Shown here: positions 1 through 6,955 of the stretch, piece after piece
Layout: the number at the start of each line of letters is the position of its first letter
Position numbering within the stretch: position 1 is the stretch's first letter
Origin: an uncultured Muribaculaceae bacterium
GTDB lineage: Bacteria; Bacteroidota; Bacteroidia; Bacteroidales; Muribaculaceae
Length of the DNA stretch: 16,509 nt
Assembly: GCA_947177435.1 (NCBI GenBank)
Contig: CAMWUM010000008.1
Span: forward strand, 1 to 16,509
Direction of reading: 5' to 3'
Made by a program: the position numbers and the translations under genes
The notes under the pieces: model-generated
The model's input: only the letters and a program-made list of their open reading frames with translations
Told to the model about the DNA's origin: nothing
The model's database searches: none

Positions 1-54
1 TTAGGACGCAAGATTTTCATTCTTGAAAGAGCAGTTCGATTCTGCTATGGGCTA
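1..54 (+). tRNA. tRNA-Glu (anticodon TTC), 5' end cut off by window
   Basis: The window opens inside the D-loop of a tRNA. The anticodon stem CAAGA/TCTTG encloses the loop TTTTCAT, giving anticodon TTC (glutamate). The T arm is AGCAG-TTCGATT-CTGCT, followed by the 3' acceptor strand ATGGGCT and discriminator A at 54. The visible 54 bases, plus the following C, are identical to 375-429, where the complete second copy lies. No CCA is encoded (the next bases are CAA), so the CCA end must be added after transcription. The 3' end lies 33 nt before the rpsT start codon, so tRNA and rpsT are probably on one transcript; the promoter lies outside the window. Confidence 0.93.
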
Positions 55-87
55 CAATATAACAGACTTAAGACATTATCAACCGAA

Positions 88-345
88 ATGGCAAACCATC
101 AGTCATCTAAGAAAAGAATCCGTCAGACCATCAAGCGCCGTCTGCACAATCGTTATTACGCAAAAACCGCACGCAACGCCGTGCGCAACCTCCGCAAATG
201 CACCGACGTGGCACAGGCCAAGGAAATGCTCGTGAAGGTAACGGCTATGCTTGACCGTCTCGCTTCTAAGAAAGCCATCTCAAAGAACAAGGCAGCCAAC
301 CTCAAGAGCAAGCTCGCCCGCCACATCAACAAGATGGCCGCTTAA
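88..345 (+). CDS. rpsT: 30S ribosomal protein S20
   Basis: This encodes an 85-residue, very basic protein, the usual length for S20, a small-subunit protein that binds 16S rRNA early in assembly. The N-terminus [18 protein letters not shown] and the C-terminal Ala/Lys-rich helix ending in HINKMAA are typical of the bS20 family (three long helices). The start is the only ATG that gives the family N-terminus; the upstream sequence is A-rich with no Shine-Dalgarno, as usual in Bacteroidota. The gene sits between two tRNA-Glu copies, 33 nt after the first and 11 nt before the second. Its mature mRNA ends may therefore be made by tRNA processing enzymes (inference). Confidence 0.96.
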   Translation: MANHQSSKKRIRQTIKRRLHNRYYAKTARNAVRNLRKCTDVAQAKEMLVKVTAMLDRLASKKAISKNKAANLKSKLARHINKMAA

Positions 346-356
346 ATAGGCATTCC

Positions 357-428
357 GGCCCATTCGTCTATCGGTTAGGACGCAAGATTTTCATTCTTGA
401 AAGAGCAGTTCGATTCTGCTATGGGCTA
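357..428 (+). tRNA. tRNA-Glu (anticodon TTC), complete second copy
   Basis: This is a full cloverleaf. Acceptor GGCCCAT (357-363) pairs with ATGGGCT (421-427), with a G-U pair at the end. The D stem is GTC/GAC, the anticodon stem CAAGA/TCTTG has loop TTTTCAT (anticodon TTC), and the T arm is AGCAG/CTGCT with loop TTCGATT. The discriminator A is at 428 and CCA is not encoded. It is identical to the upstream copy wherever both are visible. It begins 11 nt after the rpsT stop with no promoter between them, and a strong terminator follows at once, so it looks like the last gene of a tRNA-rpsT-tRNA transcript. Confidence 0.95.
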
Positions 429-431
429 CCC

Positions 432-470
432 GCAAGGCCCCTTGGCTCACGCCAAGGGGCCTTGCTTTGC
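432..470 (+). terminator. Intrinsic terminator after tRNA-Glu
   Basis: A perfect 15-bp stem, GCAAGGCCCCTTGGC (432-446) with GCCAAGGGGCCTTGC (451-465), closes on a 4-nt TCAC loop. It begins three bases after the tRNA discriminator base. The following T run is short and broken (TTTGCT), so termination relies mainly on the very stable stem. It separates the tRNA/rpsT unit from the dcw cluster. Confidence 0.85.
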
Positions 471-482
471 TCCCCGCCCACA

Positions 483-569
483 CACCCGGAGACAAACCTC
501 CCCACCCGGAGACAAACTGGTGGGCGCGCAGCCTGGTTTGCGGATTGGCTGGTTTGTCTCTGGGTGGGG
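483..569. repeat. Three copies of a 15-bp element (two direct, one inverted) upstream of dcw
   Basis: CACCCGGAGACAAAC occurs at 483-497 and again at 503-517, a 20-bp period (about two helical turns). An inverted copy lies at 552-566 with one mismatch. The inner pair extends to an 18-bp inverted repeat with 17 matches, CCCCACCCGGAGACAAAC at 500-517 against 552-569, with a 34-nt loop. The inverted copy covers the -33 element (553-556) of the predicted dcw promoter. It could be an operator for an unknown regulator, a REP-like element, or an RNA hairpin read from upstream. The sequence alone does not decide between these. Confidence 0.7.
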
Positions 570-584
570 TTGGGTTTACATTTG
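553..584 (+). promoter_or_regulatory. Predicted primary dcw promoter (Bacteroides-type)
   Basis: TTTG at 553-556, a 20-nt spacer and TACATTTG at 577-584 match the Bacteroidota housekeeping consensus TTTG-N19-21-TAnnTTTG in every specified base. Transcription would begin near 591 and leave a leader of roughly 140 nt before rsmH. The -33 element lies inside the inverted 15-bp repeat, and the spacer is a G-rich run with two TGGGT pentamers. Matches this complete are rare in this GC-rich window: I found only one other. Confidence 0.7.
561..575 (+). promoter_or_regulatory. Tandem TGGGT boxes resembling MraZ sites
   Basis: TGGGT at 561-565 and TGGGT at 571-575 are separated by 5 nt, giving a 10-bp period. 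MraZ of E. coli is known to bind TGGGN direct repeats with 5-nt spacers at the dcw promoter. Here the boxes fill the spacer between the -33 and -7 elements, where a bound protein would block RNA polymerase. The match is short, lies in a G-rich stretch, and no mraZ gene is in the window, so this assignment is tentative. Confidence 0.35.
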
Positions 585-638
585 AAAATCAATCAATGTG
601 CTGAGGGATAGAGCGTTGTGGAAATGTTGATAACTTGC

Positions 639-691
639 AGGATTTTTTGCGGTTTTGATATGTAAATTGCCGAGGATTTTTTGTAATTTTG
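639..691 (+). repeat. Pair of 19-nt direct repeats in the rsmH leader
   Basis: AGGATTTTTTG is present at 639-649 and 673-683. Each copy is followed after three variable bases by TTTTG (653-657 and 687-691). The two 19-nt copies match at 16 positions and start 34 nt apart. The second copy includes the -7-like element TAATTTTG. The surroundings are strikingly AT-rich compared with the coding DNA. Confidence 0.6.
659..691 (+). promoter_or_regulatory. Possible second dcw promoter
   Basis: TAATTTTG at 684-691 fits the -7 consensus TAnnTTTG exactly and would start transcription about 35 nt before rsmH. The -33 position holds TATG (659-662, 21-nt spacing), one mismatch from TTTG, so the site is weaker than the one at 553-584. 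The two could act as alternative promoters. Confidence 0.4.
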
Positions 692-732
692 TGGTCTAAA
701 ACCCGTGTCTTTCACTGAAACCGCAATTACCT

Positions 733-1647
733 ATGAATCAACAGGTTTATCATACGCCAGCACTGTTGCCGCAGGTGCTTGAGGGGCTTGCGCCGCAGCC
801 CGGAGGCTCTTTTGCCGACTGCACCTACGGCGGCGGCGGCCATTCGCGCGCCATCCTCGAGCGCATCCAGCCCGGAGGCACGCTCTACGCCTTCGACCAG
901 GACATCGAGGCCATCGAGCGCGCCGAGCCGGCCGAGGGCCTGGTGATGATACACGGCAACTTCCGCTTCTTGAGCAATTTTCTGCGTTACGAGGGCGCCG
1001 AGCGCGGCACGCTCGACGGCATCCTGGCCGATCTGGGCGTGTCGTTCCACCACTTCGACGACCCGGAGCGCGGCTTCTCGTTTCGCTGGGACGGCCCTCT
1101 GGACATGCGCATGAACCAGAGCGCTCCGCTGACGGCCGCCCGCCTGCTGGCCGAGGCCGACGAGGAGCGGCTGGCCGACATATTCCGCCTGTACGGCGAA
1201 CTGAAGAGCGCCCGGCGCCTGGCCGGCGCCATCGCCAAGTCGCGCGCCAATGGCGGCATCGCCACGGTGGAGCAGCTGCTGGCCGTGGCGCGCCCGCTCA
1301 TCGACCCCCGGCAGGAAAAGAAAGAGATGGCGCAGATATTCCAGGCCCTGCGCATCGAGGTCAACGGCGAGCTCGACGCCCTGCGCGCGATGCTGCGCCA
1401 GGCCGTGGAGATGCTGCGCCCGGGCGGACGCCTGGCCATCATCACCTACCACTCGCTCGAAGACCGCCTGGTGAAAAACTTCATGAAGACCGGCAATTTC
1501 GAGGGCCGCGCCGAGCAGGATTTCTACGGCCGCACCTCCGCCCCGCTGCGCCTGCTGACGTCCAAACCCATCGTGCCCGACGAGGCCGAAATCGAAGCCA
1601 ACCCCCGCAGCCGGTCGGCCAAGCTGCGCCTGGCGCAAAAAATCTGA
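733..1647 (+). CDS. rsmH: 16S rRNA (cytosine-1402-N4)-methyltransferase RsmH (MraW)
   Basis: This 304-residue protein has the usual family length. It transfers a methyl group from S-adenosylmethionine to N4 of C1402 in the decoding centre of 16S rRNA. The SAM-binding loop DCTYGGGGHS lies at about residues 29-38. It is followed by DQD, the ILADLGVS strand, RGFSF and DMRMN in the middle, QALRIEVNGEL and YHSLEDRLVK in the C-terminal part, and the SRSAKLR terminus, all family signatures. It is the first gene of the cluster, a place normally shared with mraZ, which is missing here. ATG at 733 gives the family N-terminus with the HTPALLPQVLE segment; no Shine-Dalgarno is visible. An 18-nt gap leads to the FtsL-like gene. 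Confidence 0.96.
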   Translation: MNQQVYHTPALLPQVLEGLAPQPGGSFADCTYGGGGHSRAILERIQPGGTLYAFDQDIEAIERAEPAEGLVMIHGNFRFLSNFLRYEGAERGTLDGILADLGVSFHHFDDPERGFSFRWDGPLDMRMNQSAPLTAARLLAEADEERLADIFRLYGELKSARRLAGAIAKSRANGGIATVEQLLAVARPLIDPRQEKKEMAQIFQALRIEVNGELDALRAMLRQAVEMLRPGGRLAIITYHSLEDRLVKNFMKTGNFEGRAEQDFYGRTSAPLRLLTSKPIVPDEAEIEANPRSRSAKLRLAQKI

Positions 1648-1665
1648 CAACCAATCATCACGGCA

Positions 1666-2034
1666 ATGGCAAAGACCAAGAAAGAGAAAAAAGACAAGAC
1701 GGAGACCAAACGCAAGATGATGGAGGGCGCCCGCGACCTGTTCACCGGCGAATGGCTCACCAGCGTGTTTTTCGGCAAGCACAAGTTTGCCGTGCTCTTG
1801 GCCGTGGCCCTGCTGGTACTCTACATCTCGTACAAGTACGAGTACCAGACCCGCATGCGCGAAATCACCACGCTCAAGACCGAGCTCGCCAAGGTGAAGT
1901 CAGAGAGCATACGACAGAAGAGCCTATACCGCAGCAACATACGCGAGTCCGAAATGGTGCGCCGCATCCACGACGCCGGCCTCGACCTGCGCATGCAGCC
2001 CAAGCCTCCATACGAACTCAAATACGAAGACTAA
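1666..2034 (+). CDS. ftsL: FtsL-like bitopic cell division protein
   Basis: This is a 122-residue protein of FtsL architecture. A very basic cytoplasmic N-terminus (many Lys in the first 18 residues) is followed by one membrane helix at about residues 41-56, and then an external segment with coiled-coil character (roughly 60-100) rich in charged residues. FtsL sequences are poorly conserved, so the call rests on topology, size and position between rsmH and ftsI, the standard place. In the family FtsL pairs with FtsB and binds FtsQ to activate FtsW/FtsI at the septum. No separate ftsB is seen in this cluster. The cytoplasmic N-terminal extension of about 40 residues agrees with what I know of Bacteroidota homologues. 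Confidence 0.85.
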   Translation: MAKTKKEKKDKTETKRKMMEGARDLFTGEWLTSVFFGKHKFAVLLAVALLVLYISYKYEYQTRMREITTLKTELAKVKSESIRQKSLYRSNIRESEMVRRIHDAGLDLRMQPKPPYELKYED

Positions 2035-2055
2035 CACATCCTCTCTCATCAACGA

Positions 2056-4212
2056 ATGGACAAAAACAGCAAGCGCCATAAAATCATCATCCGCTACGCC
2101 ATCGTATCGGGACTGCTCCTGCTCCTCGCGGCCGGGGTGGTCTACAAGATGGTGGGCACCACGCTGGTGGACGCCGACAAGTGGAACCAGAAGGCCGACT
2201 CGGTGCTCAACCGAGTGTACTACGTGCAGCCCCTGCGCGGCGACATCCTATCAGACGACGGCTCAATCCTGGCCACCAACATCACCACCTACGACATCAG
2301 CCTCGACTACCGCACGGCCGCCCCGCGCGATTCGCTCTTCATGGTTTGCCTCGACTCGCTCTGCGACTCGCTGGCACGCTACTATCCCGTGCGCGACAAG
2401 GAGCAGTGGCGCCGGCACCTGGCCGAGCCGCTGGCCAAGGCCCCGGACAAGCGCACGCGATGCCGCATGCTGCTCAAGCAGGCGCAGTACGAGGACTACG
2501 AGCACATACTCACATTCCCATACTTCAACCGCTTCAACCCCACCAGGAGATACAAGCACGGCCTGTGCGCCAACGCGGTGCAGGTGCGCATGATGCCCTT
2601 CGGCGCCATGGCCCACCGCAGCATCGGCCGCTGCAACTTCACGCCCACGCCCCGATTCATCGGTGCCAGCCGCCGAGCCGACTCAACGAGCATCCTCACC
2701 GGATACTCCGGCCTGGAGGCCGCCCTCGACTCGCTGCTGCGCGGACGCGCCGGCACAGCCAAAATAATGCCCATGACACAGGGCGTAATCAGATGGCCTG
2801 TCGAGCCCCAGCAAGACGGCTACACCCTGCGCACCACCATCAACATCGAGATGCAGGACATCGTCGAGACCGAGCTCACTGCCATGCTCGAGCGATACCA
2901 GGCCGACTGGGGCACCGCCATACTGATGCACGTGCCCACCGGCGACATCAAGGCAATCTCCAACCTCGAGCGAGGCAAGAACGGCCAGTACATCGAGGCC
3001 ATGAACCACGCCCTGCGCGGCGTGGAGCCCGGCTCGGTAATGAAGCCCATTTCAATGATCGTGGCCATGCGCAAAGGCTGGGCCTTCCCGCTGAGCAAGA
3101 CTTACAGCATCGGCAGCACCTACGCCTACGCCGGCGGCTCGCCCATCCACGACACCCACTCGCCCGCCGCGCTGCCCGTAAGCCGGTTTATCGAGTACTC
3201 GTCAAACATCGGCATGACCAAGCTGCTGGCGCCCAACTACTCCGACGTCAACGGTTTTCGCGCCGACCTGCGCGAGATTGGATTTCTCGACACCCTCGGC
3301 ACCGGCATGCTCGGCGAGACTCCTCCCTACTTCCCCACGCTCGACCCCAGGGCCGGCGGCCACGTGTCGCTCTCGCGAATGACCTACGGCTACTCGTCGC
3401 GCATCCCGCCGCTATACACCTGCGCCATCTACAACGCCATCGCCAACAAGGGACGCTTCGTGCGCCCGCGCCTGGTGAGCGAGTACATCACCCGCGACGG
3501 CCAGTCGCAGACCCTGCCCATCACCTACGTGCGCGACAGCATCCTGTCGCCCGCCAGCTCACGCCAGCTGCTCGACATGCTCCACTCCGTGGTCTACGGC
3601 CAGGGCGGCACGGCCAAGGTGCTGCAGAACGACACAATCCACATCGCAGGCAAGACCGGCACGAGCTACATCGTGTACGAAGGCTACAACGACGAAAACG
3701 GCAAATGGATACCAGCCCGTCCGCCACACTACACCGACCGCCAGCGCCTGGCGTTCTGCGGCGTGTTCCCCTACGAAGACCCTCAGTACACCTGCATGGT
3801 CGTCATCGCCAACCCCAAGACCAAGGTGGGCGCCGCCCGCTCGTCGGGCTTAGTGGTCAAGGGCATAGCCATGAAGCTCTACTCGCACGGCCTGCTGGGC
3901 CGATACAGCGACTACTCGGCCTCGGCCAACAGAGGCACGCGCCCCACGCTCTACGCCGGCTCTGAGCCGCTGGCCATCACCTCGGCTATCGGCAACCCGG
4001 CCGCCAAGCAGTTTGGCCAGCCCTCGTCGCGCCCCGCCAACACCGTGCCCGACGTGCGCGGCCTGGGCGCACGCCAGGCCCTCGAGCGCCTCGAGAAGGC
4101 CGGCTACAACATGCAGCCCCAGGGCCAGGGCTACGCCGTGAGCCAAGATCCGGCCCCGGGCTCGCAACTGGCTGCCGGACAGAAAGTGAAAGTAAAATTT
4201 GTGACGAAATGA
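2056..4212 (+). CDS. ftsI: Septal peptidoglycan transpeptidase FtsI (PBP3 type) with C-terminal PASTA domain
   Basis: This 718-residue class B penicillin-binding protein cross-links septal peptidoglycan outside the cytoplasmic membrane. A short basic N-terminus is followed by a membrane helix at about 12-30, and the pedestal domain begins with the RGDILSDDGSILATN motif near residue 60. The transpeptidase domain has all three active-site motifs: S327-V-M-K330 (catalytic serine and lysine), S382-S-N384 and K533-T-G535. A single PASTA domain occupies about 664-716, starting VPDVRGLGARQALERLEKAG. PASTA is absent from E. coli PBP3 but usual in Bacteroidota, which helps explain the length (E. coli about 588). 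The stop overlaps the murE start in an ATGA, suggesting translational coupling. The segment at about 85-220 is enlarged and Cys/Arg-rich relative to proteobacterial homologues. Confidence 0.95.
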   Translation: MDKNSKRHKIIIRYAIVSGLLLLLAAGVVYKMVGTTLVDADKWNQKADSVLNRVYYVQPLRGDILSDDGSILATNITTYDISLDYRTAAPRDSLFMVCLDSLCDSLARYYPVRDKEQWRRHLAEPLAKAPDKRTRCRMLLKQAQYEDYEHILTFPYFNRFNPTRRYKHGLCANAVQVRMMPFGAMAHRSIGRCNFTPTPRFIGASRRADSTSILTGYSGLEAALDSLLRGRAGTAKIMPMTQGVIRWPVEPQQDGYTLRTTINIEMQDIVETELTAMLERYQADWGTAILMHVPTGDIKAISNLERGKNGQYIEAMNHALRGVEPGSVMKPISMIVAMRKGWAFPLSKTYSIGSTYAYAGGSPIHDTHSPAALPVSRFIEYSSNIGMTKLLAPNYSDVNGFRADLREIGFLDTLGTGMLGETPPYFPTLDPRAGGHVSLSRMTYGYSSRIPPLYTCAIYNAIANKGRFVRPRLVSEYITRDGQSQTLPITYVRDSILSPASSRQLLDMLHSVVYGQGGTAKVLQNDTIHIAGKTGTSYIVYEGYNDENGKWIPARPPHYTDRQRLAFCGVFPYEDPQYTCMVVIANPKTKVGAARSSGLVVKGIAMKLYSHGLLGRYSDYSASANRGTRPTLYAGSEPLAITSAIGNPAAKQFGQPSSRPANTVPDVRGLGARQALERLEKAGYNMQPQGQGYAVSQDPAPGSQLAAGQKVKVKFVTK

Positions 4213-5699
4213 CAATAAGCCAACTGTTTGACAATATAGGCCAAGCCCTGGCCGTGCCCCAGCCGCATGCCGAGCTCGCGGGCCTGACCGCCGACTCGCG
4301 CCAGGTGCGTCCCGGCTACGCGTTCGTGGCGTACAAGGGCGTGGCTGCCGACGGCCACGACTACATCGGCCGCGCCATCGAGGCCGGAGCCTCGGCCATC
4401 GCCTGCGAGAGCCTGCCCGAGAGCCTTGACCCGAGAGTGGCATGGATCAAGCTGGCCGACGCACAGCAAGCGCTCGGCCTCCTGGCCAGCCGCTGGTACG
4501 GCTGCCCGTCGGAGCGCCTGACCCTGGTGGGCGTCACCGGCACCAACGGCAAGACCACCATCGCCACCCTGCTCTACGAGATGGCGCGCCTGACGGGTCG
4601 CAAGGCCGGACTGCTCTCGACCGTGGCCAACAAGATTGACGGCGAGACCGTGCCCGCCACCCACACCACCCCCGACCCGCTGGCGCTCAACGCCCTACTG
4701 GCCCGCATGGTGGAGGCCGGGTGCGAATTCTGCGCCATGGAGGTGAGCAGCCACGCCGCCGACCAGAAGCGCATCGCCGGCCTGCGGTTTGCCGGAGGCA
4801 TATTCACCAACCTCACCCGCGACCACCTCGATTACCACAAGACAGTGGCCCGATACCTGGCCGCCAAGAAAAGCTTTTTCGACGCTCTGCCAGCCGATGC
4901 CTTCGCCCTGGCCAACGCCGACGACCGCAACGGCGAGGTGATGATGCAGAATACCCGCGCCCGCCGCTACACCTACGCTCTGCGCAGCGCCGCCACGTTC
5001 AGGTGCCGAGTCATCGAGGACCGCCTCGACGGCATGCTCCTGGCCCTGCAAGGCGAGCCCGACGGCATGCTCGGCCAGCCCGCCGAGGTCGTGACAAAGT
5101 TTACGGGCCGCTTCAACGCATACAACCTGGCCGCCGTCTACGGCGCCGCCCAACTCCTGGGCCTGGACCGCGGCGAAGCCCTGCGCCTGCTGAGCGAACT
5201 GCACCCCGTCGACGGCCGCATGCAGAGGCTCATGTCGCCCTCGGGCATCTGCGCCATCGTCGACTACGCCCACACGCCCGACGCTCTGGCCAACGCTCTG
5301 GCCGCCCTGCGCCAGAGCGCCACAGGCCGCATCATCACCGTCACCGGCGCCGGCGGCGACCGCGACAAGGGCAAGCGCCCCTTGATGGGCGCCGAGGCCG
5401 CCAAGGCCAGCGACCTGCTGGTGATCACCAGCGACAACCCGCGCCACGAAGACCCGGCCGACATCGCCGCCGAAATCCTGGCCGGAGTGCCCGACCCCAG
5501 CCGCGCCGTCACCATCCTCGACCGCGCCGAGGCCATCGCATATGCCATCGGCCAGGCCCGTCCGGGCGACGCCGTGCTCATCGCCGGCAAGGGCCACGAG
5601 GACTACCAGCAGATCGGCGACGAGAAGCGCCACTTTGACGACCGCGAGGCTGTGGCCGCTGCATTCGCCAACCTATCTAACACAAAATCACCTAAATAG
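4209..5699 (+). CDS. murE: UDP-MurNAc-L-Ala-D-Glu:meso-diaminopimelate ligase MurE
   Basis: This 496-residue cytoplasmic ATP-dependent Mur ligase adds the third amino acid to the peptidoglycan precursor. The N-terminal UDP-MurNAc-binding domain includes LTADSRQVRPG. The ATP loop TGTNGKT is at 110-116 (Lys115). NLTRDHLDYH in the central domain and a probable carbamylated lysine near residue 220 follow. The C-terminal domain has HTPDAL, the GAGGDRDKGKRP segment and D409-N-P-R412-H-E-D-P. The DNPR motif marks meso-diaminopimelate specificity; lysine-adding enzymes differ there. The start lies in an ATGA overlap with ftsI. murF, usually next in proteobacteria, is absent, and mraY follows after 2 nt, which is the Bacteroidota arrangement. 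Confidence 0.96.
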   Translation: MTISQLFDNIGQALAVPQPHAELAGLTADSRQVRPGYAFVAYKGVAADGHDYIGRAIEAGASAIACESLPESLDPRVAWIKLADAQQALGLLASRWYGCPSERLTLVGVTGTNGKTTIATLLYEMARLTGRKAGLLSTVANKIDGETVPATHTTPDPLALNALLARMVEAGCEFCAMEVSSHAADQKRIAGLRFAGGIFTNLTRDHLDYHKTVARYLAAKKSFFDALPADAFALANADDRNGEVMMQNTRARRYTYALRSAATFRCRVIEDRLDGMLLALQGEPDGMLGQPAEVVTKFTGRFNAYNLAAVYGAAQLLGLDRGEALRLLSELHPVDGRMQRLMSPSGICAIVDYAHTPDALANALAALRQSATGRIITVTGAGGDRDKGKRPLMGAEAAKASDLLVITSDNPRHEDPADIAAEILAGVPDPSRAVTILDRAEAIAYAIGQARPGDAVLIAGKGHEDYQQIGDEKRHFDDREAVAAAFANLSNTKSPK

Positions 5700-5701
5700 C
5701 A

Positions 5702-6952
5702 ATGCTTTACTCACTCTTTGACTGGTTACAGAGCATCGACGTGCCGGGCGCCCGCCTGATGAGCTACCTCACCGTGCGCTCGGGCCTGGCCTTCGTGCTG
5801 TCCATGGTCATAGCCATCTTCATCGGACGCCGCATCATCGACCGCCTGCAGCTGATGCAGGTTGGCGAAATCGTGCGCAACCTCGGCCTGGAGGGCCAGA
5901 TGAAAAAAACAGGCACCCCCACAATGGGCGGCGTCATCATCATCATATCCATCGTGGTGCCATGCCTGCTGGTGGCCAACCTGTGCAACGCCTACATGCT
6001 GCTGCTGCTGGCTGCCACCGTCTGGCTCGGTGCCATCGGTTTTCTCGATGACTACTACAAGATGAAGCGCCGCAACAAGGACGGCATCAAGGGCAAATAC
6101 AAAATTTTGGGCCAGGTGGGCATTGCCCTGGTGGTGGCCGCCACCGTGTACTTCAACCCCGGTATGGGCGTGGTGCAGAACCACGAGGTGATCGACGAGG
6201 AGACGCAGACCACCATCGTGGAATACCACGAGGACAATATGACACACACACCCGAAACGACAATCCCCTTTGTCAAGAACAATAACTTCAACTACGCCTG
6301 GCTCACCTCGTGGATGGGCGACTACGCCACGGCCGGCGGCTGGATAGTGTTCTTCATCGTGGTGGTGTTCCTGGTGACGGCCACGAGCAACGGCTGCAAC
6401 CTCACCGACGGCCTCGACGGCCTGGCCACGGGGTGCAGCGCCATCGCCGGAGTGGCGCTGCTGATCATGGCCTACCTGGGCAGCAACGTCATATATTCGG
6501 CCTACCTCAATATAATGTACATCCCCGGCAGCGAAGAGATGGTGGTGTACATGGCCGCCTTCGTGGGCGCGCTCGTCGGCTTCCTGTGGTACAACACCTC
6601 GCCGGCGCAAGTATTCATGGGCGACACAGGTTCGCTGATGCTGGGCGGCGTGCTGGCCATCTGCGCCATCCTCACCCGCAAGGAGTTGCTGCTGCCCATC
6701 ATCTGCGCCATCTTCTATGTCGAAGACCTGTCGGTGATGCTGCAGGTGGCATACTTCAAGCGCACCGGAGGCAAGCGCATATTCAAGATGACCCCGCTCC
6801 ACCACCATTACCAGAAGCCGGGCAACGCAGGCATTGACGCCCTGATACAAAGGCCCCTGCAGCCCATCCCCGAGGCCAAGCTCGTCACACGCTTCTGGAT
6901 TATCGGCATCATCCTGGCGGTGGCCGCATTCGTAACGCTCAAAATCAGATAA
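5702..6952 (+). CDS. mraY: Phospho-MurNAc-pentapeptide transferase MraY
   Basis: This 416-residue polytopic membrane enzyme (about ten membrane helices) transfers phospho-MurNAc-pentapeptide from UDP to undecaprenyl phosphate, making lipid I. Hallmarks are GTPTMGG near residue 70, the paired aspartates D116-D117 before YYKMKRRNKDGIKGK, N233-LTDGLDGL with the catalytic aspartates, F305-MGDTGS, and the cytoplasmic PLHHHYQ loop at about 365-371. A hydrophilic stretch of about 50 residues (roughly 157-207, NPGMGVV to WMGDY) sits between helices. It makes the protein longer than E. coli MraY (360), consistent with Bacteroidota versions. It is followed 3 nt later by murD. Confidence 0.96.
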   Translation: MLYSLFDWLQSIDVPGARLMSYLTVRSGLAFVLSMVIAIFIGRRIIDRLQLMQVGEIVRNLGLEGQMKKTGTPTMGGVIIIISIVVPCLLVANLCNAYMLLLLAATVWLGAIGFLDDYYKMKRRNKDGIKGKYKILGQVGIALVVAATVYFNPGMGVVQNHEVIDEETQTTIVEYHEDNMTHTPETTIPFVKNNNFNYAWLTSWMGDYATAGGWIVFFIVVVFLVTATSNGCNLTDGLDGLATGCSAIAGVALLIMAYLGSNVIYSAYLNIMYIPGSEEMVVYMAAFVGALVGFLWYNTSPAQVFMGDTGSLMLGGVLAICAILTRKELLLPIICAIFYVEDLSVMLQVAYFKRTGGKRIFKMTPLHHHYQKPGNAGIDALIQRPLQPIPEAKLVTRFWIIGIILAVAAFVTLKIR

Positions 6953-6955
6953 GAA

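Noticed and set aside
561..574. G-quadruplex in the promoter spacer
   Set aside because: Only three G runs (GGG, GGGG, GGG) are close together; a fourth is too distant for a standard intramolecular quadruplex.
397..585. 62-codon frame over tRNA-Glu and the terminator
   Set aside because: It reads through a tRNA, a hairpin terminator and repeats, and has no protein-like composition. The matching start at 23-235 overlaps rpsT out of frame.
616..636. DnaA-box-like sequence TGTTGATAA (625-633) next to TGTGGAAAT
   Set aside because: One has a single mismatch and the other at least two against TGTGNATAA. There is no cluster of boxes, no dnaA or dnaN nearby, and such short AT-rich matches are expected by chance.
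727..1782. 351-codon open frame on the minus strand opposite rsmH
   Set aside because: It is the mirror of a GC-rich gene with C/G-ending codons. The translation is low-complexity (Ala, Gly, His, Val) with no recognisable domain, while the plus strand encodes a full RsmH.
2181..3965. 594-codon plus-strand frame inside ftsI
   Set aside because: The Arg/His/Pro/Ala-rich translation is typical of a frame-shifted GC-rich gene; ftsI has all its catalytic motifs in the other frame.
5726..6850. 374-codon open frame on the minus strand opposite mraY
   Set aside because: The product is His/Gly/Asp/Val-rich with no family motif, and it covers a fully convincing MraY. This is a codon-bias shadow.
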